Part shown: positions 50,001 to 60,050 of the stretch, one piece after another
Position numbering within the stretch: the stretch's first letter is position 1
Layout: the number at the start of each line of letters is the position of its first letter
Assembly (NCBI GenBank): GCA_031002005.1
Contig: JARYHS010008074.1
Location: 346,542,932 to 346,606,931, forward strand
Direction of reading: 5' to 3'
Length of the DNA stretch: 64,000 nucleotides
From: Vandiemenella viatica
Taxonomy: Eukaryota > Arthropoda > Insecta > Orthoptera > Morabidae
Notes under the pieces: model-generated
What the model was told of the DNA's origin: nothing
Databases searched by the model: none
Seen by the model: the letters and a program-made list of their open reading frames with translations, nothing else
Made by a program: the position numbers and the translations under genes

Positions 50001-51163
50001 AGAAATGGGGGTTGAAAGTGCTCGACCTGTGGCAGTTTCATACTTCTGCCAAAGATAAAAGTGTCATGGTGTATCACTTTTCAGCGAAAACTACAGATCA
50101 CAGATAACTGGCGTTTGTGTATAGTAGTAGCACAGAGTCACCTTTCGATCACAACAGTGGCCGAATTTCAGAAACTGTGGTACTGTGGTGGATATGGTGG
50201 TTGTTAGTGGCCGACCAAGGATATTTTCATATTTCGACTGTCTCCGCATATATCACTTTTCTGCCACAACTACATAGCATAGAGCATTGGTGTTTGTGTT
50301 TGGTAGTAGAATCATATTTCATGTAGTGCACTATGGTTGTTAGATGTCGGTAGCTATGGGGGTGTGGGAGAAATGGGGGTTGAAAGTGCTCGACCTGTGG
50401 CAGTTTCATACTTCTGCCAAAGACAAAAGTGTCATGGTGTATCACTTTTTAGCGAAAACTACAGATCACAGATAACTGGCGTTTGTGTGTAGTAGTAGCA
50501 CAGAGTCACCTGTCGATCACAACAGCGGCCGAATTTCAGAAACTGTGGTACTGTGGTAGATATGGTGGTTGTAAGTGGCCGACCAAGGATATTTTCGTAT
50601 TTCGACGAAAGGCATGTGTCTCCGCAGATTTCACTTTTCTACCACGACTACATAGCATAGAGCATTGGTGTTTATGTGTGGTAGTAGAATCGTGTCTGTT
50701 GTCATGCACAATGGTTGTTAGATGTCTGTAGCTATGGGGGTGTGGAAGATGTGGGGGATGAAAATGGTCGACCTGCGGCAATTTCATATTTCTGCCAAAG
50801 ACGCATGTGTCACGGTGTATCACTTTTAAGTGAAAACTATCAATCGCAGATCACTGGCGTTTGTGTGTGGTAGTAACACAGAGTCTCCTATCGATCACAA
50901 CGTTGGCCGAAATTTGGTAACTGTGGGAGTGTGTGAGATATGGTGTTTGAAATTGGTCGAACATGAATATTTTCGTGTTTCATCCAAAGACTTGTGTGTA
51001 TCCGTAAATTTTACCTTGCTGCCGGAACTACATAGCGCAGAAGACTGGTACTTGTGTGTGGTAATAGTATCAAGTCTCCCATCATGCACTAGGGTGGTTA
51101 GATGTCTATAGCTGTCAATATGAATTCTTTACAATCACGAAGAAAGTCGTGGGTACCAGCTAG
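47079..51163 (+). mobile_element. Non-autonomous Helitron filled by a satellite array
   Basis: The 3' end is the hairpin CACGAAGAAAGTCGTG (51136-51151), then GGTACCAG and CTAG at 51160-51163, followed by a host T. The proposed 5' end is TCTTAAATATATATAAAAAT at 47079 after a host A. About 97 percent of the 4085 bp is the 368-bp dimeric satellite. No transposase is present, so mobility would depend on another Helitron. The 5' end is less certain than the 3' end. Confidence 0.72.
47146..51120 (+). repeat. Dimeric satellite array, 368-bp period
   Basis: Two related half-units (A with 'agtagtagcacagagtcacc', B with 'ggtagtagaatcgtatct'), each about 184 bp, alternate about eleven times. Anchor positions at 47501, 47869, 48237, 48605, 48973, 49341, 50077 and 50445 are exact multiples of 368 apart, so no net indels accumulated over eight periods. 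Edge units diverge (47.15-47.35 kb and after 50.6 kb). A 736-bp higher-order duplication covers about 47890-49361. Minus-strand open frames of 98-115 residues in every unit are by-products, since 368 is not a multiple of 3. Confidence 0.92.
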
Positions 51164-52473
51164 TTAATAAAACAATTTAATAATATAAAAATATGACTAA
51201 AACAAGAAAAAGTGTGTGAGCAAGTGCCATGGGATATTGACAGAATATTGAGTCACCCACCAGTGTGGCTATGTATGCTGAGGCGCTGCACACTGGATCA
51301 GGGAAGTATAATGAATCAGGCTTGAGCCCAGAACTGGTCATCCTGACTGCAGTTTTAAGCAGTATTTTTGCAGCCATCAAGGTGAGAAATGGTCCTCAAT
51401 CTCCACCTCATAAATTAAAACATTTCAAAAACAAAAAATATATTACCACACATTGAACATAGTTACAAGTTTCACAGACAGACGGCAACACTTCCCTTCT
51501 GATTTCTTAGTACGACCTGGTAGTTGGTATCAGCAATGGCCTGCAGCCATAAAACCGTTACTCCAAATTTTACCATGCCAACAGTAAAACGCATAAAATG
51601 TAGCTGACCCTAAAATGTTGGGAAAAGGAGATGAAGATTGCCACAGTATCGAGTTGGATTGGACAACACTGAATTAAGATCAATGACAAAAAAGAGCCCA
51701 CTTATTAGGTAAACAGATAGAAAAAGGTTTATAATTATAAGTTGGATGAAGAATTTCTTTTCTATGCAAGGCCTGTAAATATTTGACATATCACTCAAAC
51801 TCAATTAAGCAAGACAGATTAGGTAGACTGTAAGGAGAAGATTAAAGTTCTGCATCTGTTGAAGAGAGTGATGAGGGGAAATACCAGAAAAGTGAGAGTA
51901 TTAGGATAATAAACCATGATTAGGCCCTTAATCAAGTTTGGAGGGATAATATGAAAACCACATGGTACTGGTAACAGATACTTCAGTGTAAGGAGAAGCA
52001 AAGAAAGGAAGCTAGATTTATTTGCAGTCAGTAACTCATATGATAAATGGAATAGGCTGGATATAATTGGAAGGTGGGAGGTAGTTGTAGAGAGTGTAAT
52101 GTAAGTATAAGACATTGTTTTGTCATGCAGCCTTAGTGGATATAAGGATTAGTATTAAGGATAGAAGGATTAGTAGTAGTATGTCACATGGACGAGATGA
52201 CCATGGGCCATAAACTATCACTTGATTTCAGATATAAAGTAGGGGGAAGGTTTTGGTTTTTATATATGGGAGGCAGGTTTTGATTGTAAGTGAGGAAGGC
52301 ATTATAGGATGTAATAAAGCTTTTACCTCATCAACTTAAATATCTTAAAGTGAAAACTCATGCAGTGCAAAAGTAGTTGGTCTAGGGAAAATGACAAAGG
52401 AGAAAACTTTCCATTGCAATTAATAACTACATTTATGTGAACACAGTAATTCAAGAAAATATTTATTTATTTA
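51164..52473. other. Spacer between two Helitrons
   Basis: Mostly unrecognised. It contains an exon-like open segment at 51242-51380 (TSVAMYAEALHTGSG, then LSPELVILTAVLSS) ending in AAG before GTGAGA. The acceptor side lacks a pyrimidine tract and no partner exon was found. Confidence 0.3.
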
Positions 52474-53136
52474 CTAGCTGGTGCCCACGACTTCGTTCGT
52501 GTTTGAAAAGAATTTGGATTGATAGCTACCGACATCTAACCACCATATTGCACGAGACTCGATGCTATTACCACACACAAACGCCAGTCATCTGTGCTAT
52601 GTAGTTCAGGCAGCAAAGTAAAATATACGGACACACATTTCTTTGCTCAAAATACGAAAATACCCTTGATCGACCACTTTCAACCACCATATCTCCCACA
52701 CTCCCACAGTTACCAAAATTTGGCTAATGTTGTGATCGATGGGTGACTCTCTGCTACTACCACACACAAACACAGTGATCTGCGCTACATAGTTTTGGCT
52801 GGAAAGTGATACACCATGACACATACATCTTTGGGAGAAATATGAAAGTGGCGCAGGTTGACCACTTGCAACCACCATATCTCCCACACCTCCATAGGTA
52901 CCGACATCTAACCACCATAGTACACGATAGGAGACGTGGTAACACTACCACACACAAACAACAATGATCTACGCTCTGTAGTTGTGTCAGCAAAGTGACA
53001 TATATGGAGACACATGTCTTTGGTCGAAATACGAAAATATCCTTGATCGGCCACTTTCAACCACCATATCTCCCACACTCCCACATTTACCAAAATTCAG
53101 CCAACGTTGTGATTGATGGGTGACTCTGTGCTACTA

Positions 53137-53137
<1 letters not shown>

Positions 53138-53175
<38 letters not shown>
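53138..53175. repeat. (CA)19 microsatellite inside a satellite unit
   Basis: The unit normally carries 'accacacacaaacac' here. In this copy the CA run is expanded to 19 repeats. Confidence 0.95.
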
Positions 53176-53181
<6 letters not shown>

Positions 53182-53405
53182 TCAGTGATCTGTACTAGAT
53201 AGTTTTTGGCTGAAAAGTGATACACCATGACACGTACGTCTACGGTAGAAATATGAAAGTGGTGCAGGACGACCACTTTCAACCATCATATCTCCCACAC
53301 CTCCATAGGTACTAACATTTAACCACCATAGTACACAATAGGAGACATTACCACACACAAACACCAATGATTTATGCTATGTAGTTGTGGCAGAAAGGTG
53401 ACATA

Positions 53406-54360
53406 CGAAGGGTATTTTTTAAGTAAGAACAGGTCGGCGATATCCTCTTAAATCACCCATGAACGAAATTGAGGACATGCACACACTATTCTGGCATCCT
53501 ATGAGCACACGTAGATGCAGTTATTGCCAAGTCAACGGAGTTTACACTTCGTGATGAGCGATGGAAGTGATTAAGATGATCCAGAATCCCGCTGCATGTG
53601 AAATAAGGTCAGTCATCAGATTCTTGTCAGCAAGAAATGTGACACCGGTGGAAATTCATCACCATATCTGTCAAGTGTATGACCCCAATGTAATGGATGA
53701 AGGTAACGTTCGTAAGTGGGTAAGATTATTCAAGGAAGGTCGGGAGAATGTGCACAATGAACCACTCTGGGGCTGGCCATCCGTAATCTACGACGATCTT
53801 GTGCGTGCGGGAGACAACAAAATTCATGAAAACAGGTGTTTCACAATTTCCATGTTGTCCTTGCACTTTCCACAAGATTCAAGATCCGACCTCTACAACA
53901 GTGTGTCAGAGAAATTGGATTACAGGAAGTTGTCCTCCTGATGGGTTCCAAAGATACTTTCTGAGGAACACAAAACAAAAAGGTGTGCTACTGCATTGAT
54001 GTTTCTGACCCGATATCAAGAAGCAGGTGACAGATTCTTGGACCACATCATCACAGGAGACGAGAATTGGGTGTCCCATCTCTTTTTGCACCTTAAGAGG
54101 TTCCTCGGCAGCAAGCTTCTCAACAATGATGATGAAGTGAAACTTGCGGTTCGGCAATGGTTTTCCACTCAGGCTACAGACTTCTATGATGATGGTATAC
54201 AAAAACTCATCTCACAGTATGACAAATGCTTGAACAATAATGGCAGCTATGTGGAAAAGTAGGCGAAAGGTTGTAGAATGTCATGTTGAATAAATTACCA
54301 AAAATTTTTCATTGTTAAAAGTCTATTGCCAACCGGTTCTTATTTAAAAAATACGCCTTG
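53406..54360 (+). mobile_element. Internally deleted mariner
   Basis: Imperfect terminal inverted repeats of about 30 bp share GTATTTTTTAA(G/A)TAAGAAC. They are flanked by TA at 53404-53405 and 54361-54362. Removing it restores the satellite phrase 'gtgacatatatggagacac' seen at 52996-53014, so the insertion point is exact. At 955 bp it is shorter than an intact mariner (about 1.3 kb). Confidence 0.9.
53561..54262 (+). pseudogene. Mariner transposase, deleted catalytic core
   Basis: Starts MEVIKMIQNPAACEIRSVIR. The helix-turn-helix region is present (FLSARNVTPVEIHHHICQVY, then GNVRKWVRLFKEG). A frameshift follows RKLSS near 53940. The next frame has VPKILSEEHKTKRCATALM, TRYQEAGDRFLDHIITGDENW (first Asp) and then jumps straight to HLKRFLGSKLLNNDDEVK and GIQKLISQYDKCLNNNGSYVEK. 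The second and third catalytic residues and the WPSRS-type segment between them are missing. The deletion is therefore about 300 bp or more. Non-functional. Confidence 0.88.
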
Positions 54361-54665
54361 TATATGGAGACACATGTCTTTGGTCAAAATACTAAAATAT
54401 CCTTGATCGGCCAATTTCAACCACCATATCTTTGGGAGTGATTGGATTCTATAAGTCCATGGTGAGCTCATGTAACTGTAATACTCTCCTACAGTTACCG
54501 AAACTCGGCCAACGTTATGATTGACGTGTGACTCTGTCATACTACCACACACAAACACCAGTGATCTGCGCTAGATAGTTTTGGCTGAAAAGTGATACAC
54601 CATGACATATACATCTTTGGTAAAAATATGAAAGTGGCGCAGGTCTTATAACCACCATATTCAGG

Positions 54666-54889
54666 CAATGTTTTAACCAAACTTTGTAGCCCAATTCATA
54701 ACTGATCAAACAGTTGTTTCATGTGAATATTATTCAAAACCAACCTTCAGTTATTATTTATTACTATAATTCTTATTTATATTAAACAAGTGGTGGCTGA
54801 TTTTATTTCAGAAAGTGAACTTTGTTACTTTAAGTTCATGAGTTAACAATTTGTAATTACTCTTAAAGTATTAGACACAATCATAGAAC
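54666..54889. other. Spacer, nothing recognised
   Basis: AT-rich short spacer between the Helitron and a LINE remnant. Confidence 0.4.
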
Positions 54890-55500
54890 ACTCAAGCCAC
54901 TCTCTGTACTATTACTCACATTTCTATCAATAGTACTCCCTGCACCTCCCACTATCACTACTCTATCCTCCTTAGTGAAAACCGTTCAAAGTGAACCTAT
55001 ATCCTTTATTACCTGACCCAATATTGCACTAGGTTTGAAAAAACTTATGGCCTGGTAGCCTGTGCCCAACTGATACTACAGAAGAGGGCCTACACCTCTC
55101 CCATGACAACTACCTAGTAGCAGAACCATTTTTTCCCTATGTTTTCCTTGCACACCCCTATTGCTAAAGGCCTGTCTGTACTCCTACAACTACATTAGTC
55201 TCTTTCGCTCCTGACTCTTGCAACAGTTCAAACCTATTTCACCTAACAGTTACTTCTTCATATTGTTAACCATATTTATCCTACTACCTGCATCAGCTAT
55301 CCTTCTCACCCTCCCCAATGAGTCTCCCATCTCTCCTTTCTGCCTCAATAGACTTAGCCTTAAGGTTCGTCTTTCCCGCAACTCCATTATCGTAATACAA
55401 CATGGAAAAAACCACGGTAGAGCCTCATTAATTTCCCATTCCACTATATCCCCAATTAAAAACACTTTTTACATCCACTGCAACCCACACCATTCGGCAA
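54890..55500 (-). pseudogene. LINE ORF1 esterase-type remnant
   Basis: On the minus strand VLLLGSCHGRGVGPLF (about 55130-55080) matches the GDSHGRG-type first block of SGNH esterase domains in CR1-group ORF1. A VVIVGGAGSTIDRN-like piece near 54950 matches the GG.ND block. Upstream, 55465-55250 is a charged frame (MELRERRTLRLSLLRQ). Several stops are present. It could be the 5' part of the LINE whose EN and RT lie at 35.6-31.6 kb. Confidence 0.55.
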
Positions 55501-55680
55501 GATAATCATTTAATTAAGATAAATGCTAAGAAGAATTGACTTATAAGAATATAGATAAGTAATATAAATGTTTTGTATGATTATTCAGTAGAAGGTGAAT
55601 TGAATGGATGCTTTCTTGGTGTATCAACTGTACAAAATGTTCTCAATTCAATGCAACATTTTGAAAGCGTTCTCTGACTT

Positions 55681-55709
55681 CATATTTCGACAAAGATTCA
55701 GGCTCTCAG
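55681..55709 (-). other. Hammerhead-like motif after Penelope ORF
   Basis: The minus strand reads CTGAGAGCCTGAATC then TTTGTCGAAATATG. This is in the place and style of Penelope hammerhead motifs (CTGANGA, stem, CGAAA), but the core is degenerate. Confidence 0.35.
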
Positions 55710-56613
55710 AGTGACCGTTCATAAATAGCCCGCACCGGCTAACTGTTTATGTTGACATTACTGTCACATGAGCTGAGCACCTCTCGGTGTAGAGTTGGTG
55801 GATTAGAAAGCCTGTTGGGGCGAGTTGGGTGGTAGGGCAGGATGCATGTTGGAGATTTGAGCAGTGGAAGGAGTCGGCTAGAGGTCGGATTACATTCTGT
55901 GATGATCTTGATACCTCTCTCCAATAACTGGGTACCATGCTGCTCTGAGTTTATATCATCTCTCTCTTCTAGAGACAAATCTGCATTCTGCTTAATCCGT
56001 ACATTGCTGAATGATGGAGTGTACCATTTGGCCAGTGTACTGTTGCCCAAATTCACAAGGAACAGAGTAAATCCCAGGTTGTCTGAGACCCAAACCATCC
56101 TTTGCACTGTGAAGCAAATCCCCTATCTTCCAGGGTGGATGGTTTTGTCTAACAATCTGGCGATTTTTGCTTAAATTGCTCCAGCATATGATAAAAATGC
56201 ATGTTGTTCTGCTCCAACTCACACCATCAGGCTTCCTACTCCACCACTTCTGTGCTGAAAGGTGCTCGTCGCATGTAACCATGACGTCACTGGCAACCAC
56301 TGCCCAAAGCATGCTACGTGATGACGGTCACTCTTGGCAGAAGATGAAGTTGGAGAGCTATTTTGAAATGTTGCATCAAATTAAAGTTCTCCTCAGATTG
56401 GAGAGTTGGGAACATTTTATACAGAAGGGATATGTTCCCTGACTTCCTCTTGTGTTTCTTATTAAAGGTCCTGATAATCTGTGCTTCGCTGTTTCCATTC
56501 AGATTGAATGAACCCCACAGATGGTTTAATTCTACCAGAAGACTTTCTGCATCACAGCAAGTATCAGCACAGTACGGAACACGCGAGATGTGTGGACCTG
56601 ACATAAGTGCCAA
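55681..56613 (-). pseudogene. Penelope-like element: linker plus GIY-YIG endonuclease
   Basis: Frame 56613-56314 contains CDAESLLVELNHLWGSFNLNG, like the conserved linker of Penelope RTs (QEL.HL...L..NGY). Frame 56312-55992 has KIGDLLHSAKDGLGLRQPGI, then YSVPCEFGQQYTGQ, the GIY...YIG signature with its CxC-like motif, and a following QCTD-type EH block. The C-terminal tail continues at 56107-55739 (ERDDINSEQHGTQLLERGIK). Penelope elements use this nuclease domain for target cleavage. The RT core is absent and frames shift twice. A hammerhead-like motif follows at 55709-55681. Confidence 0.78.
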
Positions 56614-56849
56614 AGTCGGCAGTAACTTTGCTCATCACAGAATAAAAACATGTGTTTGATTTTGATTATAGACTACGCAAACAGGCAATGAAATAGCATG
56701 ATCAAGGAGGTTGTGGATATTCGCCTTGCGGCAGACATACTAAACAGAGAAATGGGGTATCAACTCAGTGCTCCATGGAACCCAGATATTGGTCAGTTAA
56801 GAGGGAGAATGGAAGGGGAAAGGCGACCATGATCACTAGGTTGCACTCG

Positions 56850-57120
56850 AATTCATGCATAAGGGAGTAGGAAATATACTTTTATTGATAAGGGTGTCAT
56901 GGATTGGAACAAATTACCAAGTGTAGTGATGAATAATTTTCCAAAAAACACTTCAAGAATGTAGAATTAAAATTTGTAAATCATAATACTAAATGGGGGA
57001 GGAATTTCACATTCTAATTATAAAAGAAAATTTAGAGACATATATATGTAAAAAAGGGTAAATGGATGACTGGGGGAATTGCCACCTGAGTGTTAGCTCC
57101 AAGGCAGTTAAAAATTATTA
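56850..57120 (+). pseudogene. LINE 3'-terminal fragment
   Basis: The sequence parallels 42560-42830. It has a GVMDWNKLPSVVMNNFPK-like reading across frame changes and then the 'tgggggaattgccacctgagtg' tail. Confidence 0.5.
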
Positions 57121-57395
57121 ATAATAATAAACTTTAAAGGAAGACATCTATTAGAAAACATGAAGCAGGTAATTGAGGACACATGTTGTAATTGTTATAT
57201 TTCAGTGATGAGGCATGTTCAAGATAGGAAGAGGCAGAAAATAATTTCAAACTAGTCAAGAGACTGATAATGGTGAAAAACATTAATTTACACAATGATT
57301 AAGTGCAGCTAATATTATCTTAAGAGTTTAGTTACATTTGGCTAGTAATATTTGATAGCTAATCCACATTTTCTAAACAAGTATATTCTTTTCAG

Positions 57396-57712
57396 AAAAA
57401 TGCAATACTTATGTGAAAGTTACCTACTTCTATGGAGATGAAAAGATCAAGACGAAGAAATCGCAGGTCATCTATGAAGAAAGAAGCCCTTTATATGATT
57501 TTCATTGCACATTCAAACTGTCAACAGAATTTCAATGTGAATGTTACATTGTGATAACAGTCATGTTGAAAGGATTATTCAAGAAAGATTTAGCAGTTGG
57601 CCGTTTAATATTTGGCCCTTTGTACTATGCAGAAGGGCATGCTCTGACTTCCTGGGGCAGAGTTATACTATGTCATGAAACAATATCACATTCCTTCAGA
57701 ATGTATTTGTGA
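57396..57712 (+). CDS. Synaptotagmin-like protein, terminal C2B exon
   Basis: Acceptor TTCTTTTCAG. The first two bases complete a Glu codon with the last base of the 30459 exon. It encodes KCNTYVKVTYFYGDEKIKTK, then RSPLYDFHCTFKLS, VGRLIFGPLYY, LTSWGRVILC and ends SFRMYL before TGA at 57710-57712. The pattern YVKV, K(K)TKK and P.Y...F.F, with a Trp-containing C-terminal helix, is that of synaptotagmin C2B. Loop-3 Asp residues are replaced (MLKGLFKKD), so Ca2+ binding is unlikely. The final WH.L motif of classical synaptotagmins is changed to SFRMYL. Paralogue uncertain. Confidence 0.87.
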
Positions 57713-57875
57713 GGACTGCATATTTATATAAAAGTATATTTATAATATTTTAGTTTTATTTAAATATAAGAATTTTTTTCATCTCAAGAATCAGCTTTCT
57801 AACATATTATCAATGAATCATTAAATATTTAAGAATGTCAATAAACTTTAATAAACAAATGGATTGGTAAAAGTA
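57713..57875 (+). other. 3' UTR with two AATAAA signals
   Basis: AATAAA at 57840-57845 and 57850-57855 lie 128-138 bases after the stop, suitable for 3' end formation shortly after. Confidence 0.75.
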
Positions 57876-58259
57876 GTATATAAACATAATTTAAATTGCT
57901 TAATTCACTGGCAGCTAATACAACCCACTGTACACCAATAGGATTGAACCTTATTCTTTTGTTGATCACAAAAGCACAAGTCATAATATAGCCTCCATAA
58001 AACACTATTAGTTTAGGTTAGAATAACTGCACCCACAACTGGATTCAAGTGGTATCTGAAACATGTACTCTTAATTCACTGAAAAACTATCAAACCAATG
58101 TTGCTAGATTAGAATAGGCAGAGGAGCAACCTCTATTTCTCTCTTTCTTGTTTCACTTGCTTTTCTTCCAAAATTAGGTTGTTTATAAATGTTTTATACA
58201 CATATGTGAATTTCATTTGTTTCTACCACTCTATGAATATTAATAATAATAATTAATAC

Positions 58260-58790
58260 AATTGCAATAGAACACACACTCCAGTGGCAATCTCCCTACA
58301 TACAATCCTTTCTCCTCTCCTCTTCTCACCTACTTTTACCCTCTACTAATTTGAAATTCTTTCAGTATTTTTGGTAAAGTATTATTCATCATTTGTCTTG
58401 GCAATATATTCCATACTTTACACCCTTCCCTACAAAAGAAAGTTTTCCCACACCATTATGCATGAAATCAAGTGCCAGCTTGTGGTCATGGTCATCTTTA
58501 CCCTTCCATGCACATCTCTTAATTCTCCCACCAATATCTATCCAGGCATCCCTTACACATCTCATATACTCCAATAACTCTCTTCACCCTCCTTCTATTC
58601 CAATGAATCCGGCTCCAGCTCATTTATCATATTAGTTACCAGTTGTGTTCCACAGTAATTTACAAAGACAAATCTAGCAGCCCTTCATTGCACCCTCTCC
58701 AACTCCTGTATTTGATGCCCAAAATGTGGGTCTCATACAACACGACCATATTCAAACATTGGTCTGACCAAAGTTATATGCCAATTTGCT
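58260..58790 (-). pseudogene. LINE RT C-terminal fragment
   Basis: It is a close relative of 31620-32110. The blocks 'cctctactaatttgaa', 'atgcatgaaat(c/t)aagtgccagcttgtggtcatgg' and 'aaatctagcagccctt' recur. The minus-strand reading includes RRRVKRVI, a WKGKDDHDHKLALDF piece and FVGKGVKYGIYCQ. Confidence 0.72.
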
Positions 58791-58841
58791 TTGTACATAA
58801 GGAAGTAATTCTTAGCATTAACACGTGAGATATGTATTTGA

Positions 58842-59430
58842 TTATACAAGGTCAATACCAAAAGTAGTAGGACTGATTTTATATTTAAAAAAAAATATTG
58901 AAGATATGTTTACAATTCCTTCATTCTCTTTGAAATAGCACCCTTGGGCAGCTACACACTTAGAATTACACTGCTGCCATTGGCCGTACGCCTTCTGGAA
59001 GTCTGATTCGGGGTCGCTGTTGAGAACACTCGTCGATGCTGCTTGAATGTCCTGAATCGAGTCAAACCACTGTCCCTTTAGCTGCCTTTTCATCCGTGTG
59101 AGTAAAAAAGTGTCAGATGGAGCCAGATCAGGACTGTAGGCTGGGTGCAGCAACATGGCAATGTCGAATCGGTTCAACAGTTGCCCCATGAAGAGCGTGC
59201 CGTGGCACAGCGCAGTGTCGTGATGCAGTGTCCAGTTGTGGGACGCCATTCACTGGATCTTGCAGGCGGGTTAGCACCTGCACTTAAATTGACGGTTTCC
59301 CCAGGGGGAATGAACTCCTAATGAATTACCCAACAACGGCCACAAACCACGATTACCATGGTCTTGATCTTTGATTTGCTCATACGAGCCTTCATTGGAC
59401 GGGAGGACATGGAAGGCATCTGTTGGCCCG
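58842..59430 (-). pseudogene. Mariner transposase C-terminal part (minus arm and centre)
   Basis: Minus-strand reading: KARMSKSKIKTMVIVV with EFIPPGETVN in the centre. Then the frame 59249-58842 has LHHDTALCH (second catalytic Asp) and LLHPAYSPDLAPSD (third Asp), with 34 residues between them (DD34D). It ends SDFQKAYGQWQQCNSKCVAAQG. The first Asp and the DNA-binding domain are missing. Confidence 0.85.
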
Positions 59431-59754
59431 ATTCAGTGTTGCCACAATGCTGCACCCCGCCTACAGTCCAAATCTGGCTTCAACTGACCTTTTTTTTTTA
59501 TCCCCACGGATGAAAAGGCAGCTGAAGGGACTGAGGTTTGACTTGATTCAGGACGTTCAAGCAGCATCGATGAAGGCTCTCAACAGCGTCCCCCAATCAG
59601 ACTTCCAGAAGGCGTACAGCCAATGGCAGCAGTGTAATTCTAAGTGTGTACCTGCCCAAGGGTGCAATTTTGAAGAGAATGAAGGAATTGTAAACATATC
59701 TTCAATTAATTTTTTTTTATAAAATCAGTCCTACTACTTTTGGTATTGACCTTG
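58847..59754. mobile_element. Fold-back DD34D mariner derivative
   Basis: TA flanks the element (58845-58846 and 59755-59756). Both ends carry the same mariner terminus, CAAGGTCAATACCAAAAGTA. Arms 58847-59171 and 59430-59754 (about 325 bp each) are inverted copies of the transposase 3' part. The centre (59172-59429) is single-copy mariner sequence continuing the minus-strand arm. It lacks the 5' half and normal 5' terminus. Confidence 0.85.
59423..59722 (+). pseudogene. Mariner transposase C-terminus (plus arm)
   Basis: Inverted copy of the neighbour: ATMLHPAYSPNLASTD (catalytic block with D to N and S to T changes), MKRQLKGLRFDLIQDV and SDFQKAYSQWQQCNSKC. It diverges from the other arm, so the inverted duplication is not recent. 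Confidence 0.85.
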
Positions 59755-59756
59755 TA

Positions 59757-60050
59757 TAACTCATAGAAATCTTTTAATGTTTGAAATTAGAGTGAGATCC
59801 TCCAAAGAAATTGAATTCATTGCATGTGCGTTGACCAGATTTATTATTCTATGGTACAGTCCAAAAGTAATGTAGTTTTTGTTAGGTTTCACAGCATCCA
59901 GCAGTCATTTTGTTTGAAGATCTATCCTAGAGCAATTTAACCCAAATTGCTCCAGTATTTCTGGTGAATCAATAATCCCATCGACATCTTTGTAGAAGAA
60001 AGATAAGTCTGTCAATTGCCTCTGACAATGTAGGCTATAAATGTTAAAAT
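59757..60050. other. Short spacer, nothing recognised
   Basis: No supported feature. Confidence 0.4.

Larger units (their letters stand above)
52474..54665 (-). mobile_element. Second satellite-bearing Helitron, inverted and 5'-truncated
   Basis: On the minus strand it ends CACGAACGAAGTCGTG (hairpin), GGCACCAG, CTAG at 52477-52474, then a host T. The body has inverted A and B satellite half-units (52510-53405 and 54361-54660), clearly related to the 47-51 kb array but more diverged. A mariner splits it at 53406-54360. No 5' TC end was found near 54665. Confidence 0.72.
30460..57395 (+). other. Giant intron (26.9 kb) of synaptotagmin-like gene
   Basis: GT at 30460-30461 and AG at 57394-57395 join a phase-1 break exactly (G plus AA gives Glu). 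Nearly all of it consists of nested mobile elements described separately. Stretches with no call are 30462-31619, 33100-34890, 46390-47078 and most of 51164-52473. Confidence 0.85.

Noticed and set aside
47247..50823. Series of similar 98-115-residue minus-strand frames starting MIHHDTFVFGRSMK
   Set aside because: They are the satellite unit read in one frame. The 368-bp period is not divisible by three, so no continuous repeat protein can be made, and no start context or splice evidence exists.
47146..51120. CRISPR-like or immune repeat array
   Set aside because: Units are long, contiguous and lack short direct repeats with unique spacers; the window is eukaryotic.
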